Source: MGR-bin208 sp043779285 (GTDB lineage: Bacteria; Bacteroidota; Bacteroidia; Chitinophagales; Chitinophagaceae). From it: a DNA stretch of 5,098 nt. The position numbers and the translations under genes are program-made. Under the pieces are notes generated by a model, which worked only from the letters and a program-made list of their open reading frames with translations, was not told where the DNA came from and did no database searches. Location: the NCBI GenBank assembly GCA_043779285.1, contig JAYWEL010000089.1:1-5098 (forward strand). Reading direction: 5' to 3'. Shown piece by piece: positions 1 through 5,098 of the stretch (within the stretch, counting starts at the first letter, position 1; each line of letters opens with the position of its first letter).

Positions 1-2385
1 TAAATTTTTGTCCTCTTCCCACCAAGCCCTTATCGTACTCATGTCATGTGTTGAAGGAGTAACAACTGATAAGTATGAAGCGTCTTTCGGATGAAAAAAT
101 TCTGTTTGTGGGTTCTTAGGCATTCGTTGAATCTCCAGGCTCAATAATCCTAAATCCTTCATTACTTCAGGAACACAATGTGGTACCATACCTAAGTCTT
201 CGCCACATATAAGCATATTAGTTGCACGTTTCAGATAAGGCAATTTATGCATGGCTTCTTTTTTCCAAAATGCATCCTGACGCCGGTAGAAATAGTCATT
301 GTATAGATCCAGCAAATTATTTTTAACTGCATTGTCCAATTGATTAAAAGAAGACGTCTTAACGATAGATATCCGGAAATGAAAATGTTGTTCGTCGTTA
401 ACGGACTCTTCAAATAAAATGACATTTGAAATGATCGTAAAAAGTCCAGATTTTATTAGTTCATTTTCTGCTGATGTTTTCAGCAAAGCAAAATATTCTT
501 CTACCATTAATTGTGAAGAAAAGCAGGGCTTTAGTTTCAGTTTGCCAGATGATTCAATAGTAAGGAAAGTTGATTTTACTTTTTCACTTAAGGTTCCGAA
601 AATTTCTTTTAATATCGATTCTGTAATAAAGGGTTTGCAATATCGGTCAAAGTCTATTTCGATTCCTTTATATGCAAATTCCGTTGTGCTGATTGGCATT
701 GCCGGATAAAACCTACCTAATATACCCTGAACAGCATCGACAGGAATGCTCCATATTCTGAAAAATCCCAAAATATGATCGATTCGAAAAGTATCGAAAT
801 AAGAAGACATTTGTTCGAAACGTTTACGCCACCAGCTAAAGTCATCTTCCTGCATTTTTTTCCAGTTATATGTAGGAAAACCCCAGTTCTGACCAATTTC
901 AGTAAAGTCATCCGGTGGTGCACCGGCTTGCTGATTCATGTTGTACAATTCCGGTTCAACCCATGCATCGCAACCAAACCGATAAATTCCAATTGGAATA
1001 TCTCCTTTTAAAATAATTCCGTTTTTATGTGCATACGATGAAGCTTCTAAAAGCTGCAAATGCAAATAATATTGAATAAAATAATGAAATGCTATTTCCG
1101 TATAATTTTTTGATGCTGGTGAAATTAATTTTGAAATTTTAGATTTTTTATAAACCGCATGCGTTTTCCACGATTCGAAATGGGACGTTTTGTACTTATC
1201 TCTCAAAAAACAAAAAGCTGCATATGATTCCAACCAATGGCTGTTCTTTTTAAAGAATGAAATGAATTCATGACTGTTTAAGCAATCATGCCCCATTAAT
1301 TTATACAACCCGGTTAATACTTCCGTTTTTAATTGTACTACCTGTTCATAGTCAACAACTGTTTTTTCATTTAACTGTTTCTTTTTCTTTTTAAAATTAT
1401 TCAGCAGCGTTTTATGCTTTTTCCCTGCGACCTTATCCAAATTCATATATACCGGATTCAAAGCGAAAGCAGAAATAGCTGAATATGGATATGAGTCGAC
1501 CCAGGTATTTGTAGCCGTTGTATCATTTACGGGAAGAATCTGTATTAAATTCAAACCTGTTTTTTTTGCCCAGTCAACCAATAGTTTTATATCCTGAAAC
1601 TCTCCTATTCCAAGGCTTTTTTTCGAACGTAAACTGAATACTGGAATGGAGACTCCGGTTCCTTTCCATATTGAATTTGGCAAACGTGCAAATCCATCAT
1701 TTACAATAACTGTTTTGTTTTTATCAAAATCCAGGTTGATTTCCCGATTCTCCCCGGATTCAAAATGGAGAAAATTTTGATCTTGAATATAATAAACCCC
1801 GTACTTGTAATGAATGATATTTTTTTCTTCAGAAAAATCAAGATCAACTGTCCACCAATCATTTTTTTTCGATAATAAAACCGGCTTTTTAGTATCCCAG
1901 TTACGAAGACTTTTACAATCACCTAATAAGCAGATAATTTCTCCTTGTTTTAATAAAGCTGCTTTTATTTGAAAACGATGAGTGAATTGCCTGACAGACG
2001 GGTTTTTAAATATCGTGTTATACTTTTTAAGTAAAACTTTTTGAAAAGGAGTAGTATAAAAAGCATTTTCAAATGATCCGGCATCATTCCAACAATCTAT
2101 AACCTGTATAAGTTTGGTGCTAAACTCTTTGAAATTAATTCGTCGATTCGTTTCTCCACCCCAAATCACTTCGTTCTCATTTGTTTTCAGAAAATAACTA
2201 TAATGTATTGATTTGGTAATTGAATTGTTTAATTCAATTTTAGCAATCCACGTATCTTCACTTACATAACTTAAGGGTAAAGCTTTTGCTTCTTTGTTAT
2301 TTCCGAGTTCATCACAATTTCCAGTAATAAACAGGTTTTCTCCAAACTTGGTTTTAATCCTTACTCTGAATTCAATGACCATCAT
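1..2385 (-). CDS. malQ: 4-alpha-glucanotransferase (amylomaltase), GH77 with two N-terminal CBM20 domains; C-terminus cut by window edge
   Basis: The enzyme transfers alpha-1,4-glucan segments between maltodextrins, releasing glucose, in cytoplasmic maltose, starch or glycogen metabolism. My minus-strand translation gives 795 uninterrupted codons running off position 1. Relatives of this type are about 890 aa, so roughly 90-100 residues are missing. Two CBM20-like starch-binding modules lie at about residues 1-105 (FITGN at 19-23) and 135-225 (LLGD at 153-156, RNWD at 161-164). The GH77 barrel starts near 240. Its landmarks are PYSAISAFALNP (300-311), KGDIPIG (460-466), GAPPDDF (488-494) and GQNWGFPTYNW (498-508). 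Predicted catalytic residues are the nucleophile D536 in RIDH, acid/base E729 in CGED, and D781 in STHDMS. D536 and E729 are 193 residues apart, against about 47 in compact amylomaltases, so an insertion of about 145 residues like that of plant DPE2 is present. An in-frame TGA three codons upstream (2392-2394) fixes the start at the ATG-ATG pair. No Shine-Dalgarno sequence is seen. No signal peptide is seen, so a cytosolic location is expected. Confidence 0.96.
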   Translation of the reverse strand, partial: MMVIEFRVRIKTKFGENLFITGNCDELGNNKEAKALPLSYVSEDTWIAKIELNNSITKSIHYSYFLKTNENEVIWGGETNRRINFKEFSTKLIQVIDCWNDAGSFENAFYTTPFQKVLLKKYNTIFKNPSVRQFTHRFQIKAALLKQGEIICLLGDCKSLRNWDTKKPVLLSKKNDWWTVDLDFSEEKNIIHYKYGVYYIQDQNFLHFESGENREINLDFDKNKTVIVNDGFARLPNSIWKGTGVSIPVFSLRSKKSLGIGEFQDIKLLVDWAKKTGLNLIQILPVNDTTATNTWVDSYPYSAISAFALNPVYMNLDKVAGKKHKTLLNNFKKKKKQLNEKTVVDYEQVVQLKTEVLTGLYKLMGHDCLNSHEFISFFKKNSHWLESYAAFCFLRDKYKTSHFESWKTHAVYKKSKISKLISPASKNYTEIAFHYFIQYYLHLQLLEASSYAHKNGIILKGDIPIGIYRFGCDAWVEPELYNMNQQAGAPPDDFTEIGQNWGFPTYNWKKMQEDDFSWWRKRFEQMSSYFDTFRIDHILGFFRIWSIPVDAVQGILGRFYPAMPISTTEFAYKGIEIDFDRYCKPFITESILKEIFGTLSEKVKSTFLTIESSGKLKLKPCFSSQLMVEEYFALLKTSAENELIKSGLFTIISNVILFEESVNDEQHFHFRISIVKTSSFNQLDNAVKNNLLDLYNDYFYRRQDAFWKKEAMHKLPYLKRATNMLICGEDLGMVPHCVPEVMKDLGLLSLEIQRMPKNPQTEFFHPKDASYLSVVTPSTHDMSTIRAWWEEDKNL

Positions 2386-2503
2386 CTTAAATCAATGTTT
2401 GCGTTTATTTCCAAGAATGTGTTTATAAGACACAATACTTGATACGAAAATAATAAAAAAGATTAAGTAATGATGATAATTAAATACCTTAGAATTTGAA
2501 TGT

Positions 2504-2511
2504 TAAATTTG
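2504..2511 (+). promoter_or_regulatory. Possible Bacteroidota -7 promoter element (TAAATTTG)
   Basis: TAAATTTG fits the Bacteroidota -7 consensus TAnnTTTG and lies 37 bp before the ATG of the membrane-protein gene, which would give a leader of about 30 nt. No TTG -33 element is seen 19-21 bp upstream. In such AT-rich DNA an 8-mer like this can occur by chance. The site lies in the divergent region shared with malQ. For malQ on the other strand I found only a one-mismatch candidate (TATTTTCG). Confidence 0.25.
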
Positions 2512-2548
2512 GCTACCCTTATCAGTAAACTATATCAAATTGAAGTTA

Positions 2549-3088
2549 ATGGAATTGGATAAAAAATCGGCGACTAATGTTTGGAGTAAAGTTTTCCTTT
2601 TCAGTTTAGGAATTAGTTTAGCCAGTGCTTTTGCTATGAAATGGATAGAATCAGATTTTATTTTAAAGGGGAATTTGTTTACTATTCTTGGGCTAGAATT
2701 CTCATATACTAAATCCGAAATACAATTCCTGGTTTCAAACCTCGATGAACGGGTGCATACTTTATTGGTCAATCATTTGATATATGATTTTGCTTTTATG
2801 GCGGGCATCTATCCCTTGATTGCCAGTTTATGCATGTTATCAAGAAAGAAAGTTTCAGGTAAAGCAATGAAAGGATTGTTATTGTTTTTTGCGCTGATAC
2901 AATCTATTGCCTGGGTTGCAGACATTTTAGAAAATTGGTACTTACTAACTTGGATCAGGGAACGAAATGTGAATGAATTGTATTTTCAATTTCACTATAT
3001 CGTTTGGACAAAATGGATGATAGCTATTAGTGGAATACTGATTTTCATTGTTTCTCTGTTCTTTAGGGGTAAAAAAATTAATATCTGA
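2549..3088 (+). CDS. Small integral membrane protein with four predicted helices, unknown function
   Basis: I do not recognise the family with confidence. The 179-aa product has four hydrophobic segments: about residues 13-31, 74-97, 108-126 and 153-172. A hydrophilic, probably extracytoplasmic stretch (32-73) sits between the first two, and a basic C-terminal tail (RGKKINI) suggests a cytoplasmic end. Charged residues lie in or next to helices: D80 (LIYDFAF) in helix 2 and D124-x-x-E127-N128 after helix 3. Such a D / DxxEN pair looks like a conserved functional feature, but that is my inference. The ATG at 2549 is preferred; the reading frame also allows a TTG at 2540, adding three residues (M-K-L). 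The gene diverges from malQ and its last 11 bp overlap the end of the convergent secreted-protein gene. No enzyme motif is visible. Coding is supported by length, clean hydrophobic periodicity and tight packing with its neighbours. Confidence 0.82.
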   Translation: MELDKKSATNVWSKVFLFSLGISLASAFAMKWIESDFILKGNLFTILGLEFSYTKSEIQFLVSNLDERVHTLLVNHLIYDFAFMAGIYPLIASLCMLSRKKVSGKAMKGLLLFFALIQSIAWVADILENWYLLTWIRERNVNELYFQFHYIVWTKWMIAISGILIFIVSLFFRGKKINI

Positions 3089-4247
3089 TCTGGTTAACTT
3101 TATTCAGTTTGGTTAAAATAATTGAAAGTCTTTCTTTGTAAGCCACATCAAAACCAATAATCCCCTCTCCTGGATTTCCATTTTTTAACTGGTTCAACTC
3201 ATTCAACATTTTATCAATTTTAATATCATCTTTTACGGGCAGAATTTTTGCTTTCTTTTCTAAAATAGAAATATTGCCGGTAAAATAATCGCTTTGAATC
3301 TGGATGAAGTCATTGGTGAATTTTTTATACGTATCAACTAATTCAAGCATGGTATAGATATTTATCGTCAGGGATTTTACTTCAGCAGATTCATTTTTAG
3401 CTTTGAAGTTGAAATCAGCTAAAGCTGACTTATTATATTCAAACATGGCATTGATCTGTTCTCCCAATGAATTTTTAAAATCGACAGACTTCTCGATATC
3501 CTGTTTTAATATGGCGAGGGCCTCAATAAAGTCTTTGTATTGAATAGTATGTTGGTAAAGAGTATTTTCAAATCGTCGGTTCAGTTCATTCAATTCATTA
3601 TAAAAATCAATATAAGGCATTAGTGATTTTGTGATCTTTTGTAAAGTTTCTTTGTTGATTGGATTTGATCCTTCAATAATCATATCATCACTTTTCTTTA
3701 GTCCACTTTTAGCTTTAAATATTGTAAAAGAAGATATGACAGATAAGGCATTGGAAATAATTTGCAGAGGTGGAAAAGATACTACACTTTTCAATCCATC
3801 AACCAAAGTGCCTACCGTACTGGTAAGCCTTGCTTTTTCAGGCTTCTCAATAGTTGTCAGGTTTGCAATATTTTCTTCAACTGATTTTATGATTACATCC
3901 AATAGCTGAAAACCTAATGCATCGCTGGATGGATTGTTTATATCGGCAACTTTTTTGGTAAAAATATTCTGGTTTCGGGCGGTAAGAATTTGCAATGATC
4001 CATTATGCAATTCCTGTATCATATCTACACCTCTGATAATTAATTGATAATTTTTATTGTATTGCGACTTTTCAGTCTGTTCACTTTTAATTTTTAAATT
4101 AAGAACAAGGTCTTTGATTGAAGATATTTCTTTCCCAAAGTCATTGGATAATAAGTTTACCGAATCTGAAATATTTTGAGCAAATATTGCTGTATTGTAA
4201 GTCAATAAAAATAAAAGACAATAACCAGTTTTTAAGAAGTAACTCAT
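3078..4247 (-). CDS. Secreted, mostly alpha-helical coiled-coil-like protein of unknown function
   Basis: The 389-aa product is not a family I recognise. Residues 1-23 form a Sec signal peptide: K6, then a hydrophobic core (YCLLFLLTY), with a likely cut after A23 in IFA-Q, as is common in Bacteroidota. No lipobox cysteine is present, so a periplasmic or exported fate is likely. The mature part is rich in K, E, N, L and I and has long heptad-like helical stretches, notably about 37-100, 110-135, 199-275 and 285-335. It has no cysteine after C10, and only one hydrophobic patch, about residues 154-177 (VVSFPP, then ISNALSVISSFTIF), followed by a basic and acidic turn (KAKSGLKKSDD). There is no type IX secretion C-terminal domain and no anchor motif. 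The start ATG at 4247 places the signal peptide correctly; no Shine-Dalgarno sequence is seen. The gene lies 151 bp downstream of the PrcB-like lipoprotein gene on the same strand and ends inside the convergent membrane-protein gene. Confidence 0.9.
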   Translation of the reverse strand: MSYFLKTGYCLLFLLTYNTAIFAQNISDSVNLLSNDFGKEISSIKDLVLNLKIKSEQTEKSQYNKNYQLIIRGVDMIQELHNGSLQILTARNQNIFTKKVADINNPSSDALGFQLLDVIIKSVEENIANLTTIEKPEKARLTSTVGTLVDGLKSVVSFPPLQIISNALSVISSFTIFKAKSGLKKSDDMIIEGSNPINKETLQKITKSLMPYIDFYNELNELNRRFENTLYQHTIQYKDFIEALAILKQDIEKSVDFKNSLGEQINAMFEYNKSALADFNFKAKNESAEVKSLTINIYTMLELVDTYKKFTNDFIQIQSDYFTGNISILEKKAKILPVKDDIKIDKMLNELNQLKNGNPGEGIIGFDVAYKERLSIILTKLNKVNQIRY

Positions 4248-4398
4248 CTTTAAAGAAAAAAATAATAGGTTATAAAAAATTATTTAGTTCAAATCTGAAT
4301 CTTAATCTTTTAAAAGAATTTATAGCGTGGGGATTAAAATATGTTTTTATAAATCTACTATTTTTTGAGATAATAAATAAATTTAATATACAGCCTGG

Positions 4399-4896
4399 TT
4401 AATCACATTTTTGAAGTATCGTTTTAATATCAAATTTTACATTTTCCGGTTTAAAATGATCAATGGATGCCATCATGAAAGGAAACTCAATAGCTTGAGT
4501 TGTTAAGCATCCCGGACCTAGTTTAAGATGTTTTAAATTTATGGATGTTTGATCTGTATCTGGTAAAACAGATTCAATTTGAATTTTATTTCCACCTGTA
4601 TTTATGGTTCCAAGGTATGCGGCAATAACCCATTTTTTTGAAAAATCTACTTTGGGTTTGTCCGGAGCAAAACCTATATCCTTCCAGGTTTGTTCCCAAA
4701 GCACATCAAATTCCAATTGCGTTTTTACCAAAACCTGTTTAGGTTCATAAATTGCACATTGTGTTTCAGAAATCAATATTTCCCATGTTTGAGTATCTGA
4801 CATTTTATTTTCGGAGTTATTTGAGTTACCGGTTGATGAACATGCTGAAAATTGAAGAGTTACAATTGCCAGCATCAGGATATTTAAAAATTGCAT
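4399..4896 (-). CDS. Lipoprotein with PrcB-like C-terminal domain
   Basis: This is a 165-aa lipoprotein precursor. Residues 1-18 are a hydrophobic signal peptide ending in the lipobox F-S-A-C, so C19 would be lipidated. A Ser/Asn-rich linker follows (20-35), consistent with tethering to a membrane facing the periplasm or outside. The rest resembles the PrcB_C domain, named after PrcB of the Treponema denticola dentilisin protease complex. The features are an 'EF..LW' stretch (L61-W67), the strand W89-VIAAYLG followed by NTGGNKIQIESV (99-110), and the closing GPGCLTTQAIEFPF segment (127-140). The partner in Bacteroidota is not known, and no protease gene is present in the window. Cys47, Cys130 and Cys164 could form a disulfide. 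The start at 4896 gives a complete signal peptide. TACTTTTA upstream on the coding strand is a one-mismatch -7 candidate without a -33 partner. The domain call is from pattern memory. Confidence 0.9.
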   Translation of the reverse strand: MQFLNILMLAIVTLQFSACSSTGNSNNSENKMSDTQTWEILISETQCAIYEPKQVLVKTQLEFDVLWEQTWKDIGFAPDKPKVDFSKKWVIAAYLGTINTGGNKIQIESVLPDTDQTSINLKHLKLGPGCLTTQAIEFPFMMASIDHFKPENVKFDIKTILQKCD

Positions 4897-5000
4897 AGTT
4901 GGTTTTTTATAGTTAAAAGTAAATGGCTGTAATTAAAACACTTTTGAAATTTAATTGTTTACAGGTATGAGTAATAATCGACAAAAAATCCATAAAATTC

Positions 5001-5047
5001 AAAAAAGAGGCTGTCTTAAAACAAAATTTTAGGGCAGCCTCTTTTTT
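5001..5047. terminator. Strong hairpin with A/T flanks: probable intrinsic (possibly bidirectional) terminator or IS-end-derived repeat
   Basis: Positions 5001-5021 pair with 5027-5047 over 21 bp around a 5-nt CAAAA loop. The core is AGAGGCTG / CAGCCTCT, preceded by five A and followed by a U run. Two pairs are G-U wobbles (5014-5034 and 5016-5032) when read as plus-strand RNA; the minus-strand transcript would have A-C mismatches there, so the plus orientation forms the better hairpin. The T run at 5042-5048 suits a plus-strand terminator and the A run at 5001-5006 a minus-strand one. No plus-strand gene lies just upstream in this window, so it may end transcription entering from the right on the minus strand. 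GAGGCTGTC-type sequences also occur at the ends of some insertion sequences. Confidence 0.7.
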
Positions 5048-5060
5048 TATGTAGTGCCGT

Positions 5061-5098
5061 ATAGTACCAAAATTTTTGTGTGTTTTATGGAGTACTAT
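5061..5098. repeat. Imperfect inverted repeat ATAGTAC...GTACTAT at the window end
   Basis: ATAGTAC (5061-5067) is mirrored by GTACTAT (5092-5098) with 24 nt between. Allowing small bulges, CC pairs with GG and AAAA with TTTT further in, which would leave a loop rich in T and G. The repeat touches the window edge, so its full extent is unknown. It could be a recombination or transposon end, an operator or a chance palindrome. Confidence 0.4.

Noticed and set aside
419..1011. Open frames antisense to or out of frame with malQ (including 419-709 and 775-1011)
   Set aside because: They lie wholly within the well-supported GH77 coding sequence and show no features of their own.
2530..2772. Minus-strand 80-codon frame opposite the membrane-protein gene
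   Set aside because: It is a shadow: the plus-strand frame has clear transmembrane periodicity and extends much further.
3093..3116. GGTTAA repeated at the end of the convergent gene pair as a possible terminator
   Set aside because: It is mainly a direct repeat inside coding sequence; the alternative TTAAC/GTTAA stem is only 5 bp and has no clear U run.
4248..4398. Possible regulatory RNA or terminator in the AT-rich gap between the lipoprotein and secreted-protein genes
   Set aside because: I found no GC-containing stem or known RNA motif. Only weak A/T pairings and chance -7-like strings are present.
4118..4402. Plus-strand 94-codon reading frame across the 4248-4398 intergenic gap
   Set aside because: Half of it is antisense to the signal-peptide end of the secreted-protein gene, and the rest is low-complexity AT-rich translation with no domain features.
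4967..5032. Tiny plus-strand ORF of 21 codons (starting MSNNRQK) after an AGG, running into the hairpin
   Set aside because: It ends inside the hairpin stem and loop, is Lys-rich as any AT-rich frame would be, and has no independent coding support.

Overview
The window looks like chromosomal DNA of an AT-rich member of the Bacteroidota, perhaps a Cytophaga-, Chitinophaga- or Flavobacteria-like organism. The reasons are a GH77 enzyme with the CBM20-CBM20 architecture and motif wording typical of that phylum, a signal peptide ending in '-FAQ', almost no Shine-Dalgarno sequences ahead of starts, and low GC throughout. The genus cannot be fixed from the sequence alone.

Layout, left to right. Positions 1-2385 (minus strand) hold the first 795 codons of a 4-alpha-glucanotransferase (malQ). 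It is open to the window edge, so its C-terminus is missing. A 163-bp divergent intergenic region (2386-2548) separates it from a plus-strand gene at 2549-3088 for a small four-helix membrane protein I do not recognise. That gene converges on, and overlaps by 11 bp, a minus-strand gene at 3078-4247 for a secreted, almost entirely alpha-helical 389-aa protein of unknown function. After 151 bp of AT-rich DNA with no recognisable element (4248-4398) comes a second minus-strand gene (4399-4896) for a lipoprotein with a PrcB-like C-terminal domain. The last 202 bp (4897-5098) have no convincing gene. They contain a strong 21-bp-stem hairpin (5001-5047), probably a terminator or an IS-derived inverted repeat, and an imperfect inverted repeat reaching the window end.

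Functionally, MalQ is a cytoplasmic enzyme of maltose, maltodextrin and glycogen metabolism. The other three genes are envelope proteins (inner-membrane, secreted or periplasmic, and lipoprotein) with no evident tie to starch use. The two minus-strand envelope genes at 3078-4896 could be co-transcribed (151-bp gap), but nothing shows this. I see no rRNA, tRNA, CRISPR array, transposase or phage gene. Most of the window is ordinary; the items most worth a second look are the secreted helical protein and the two inverted repeats at the right end.
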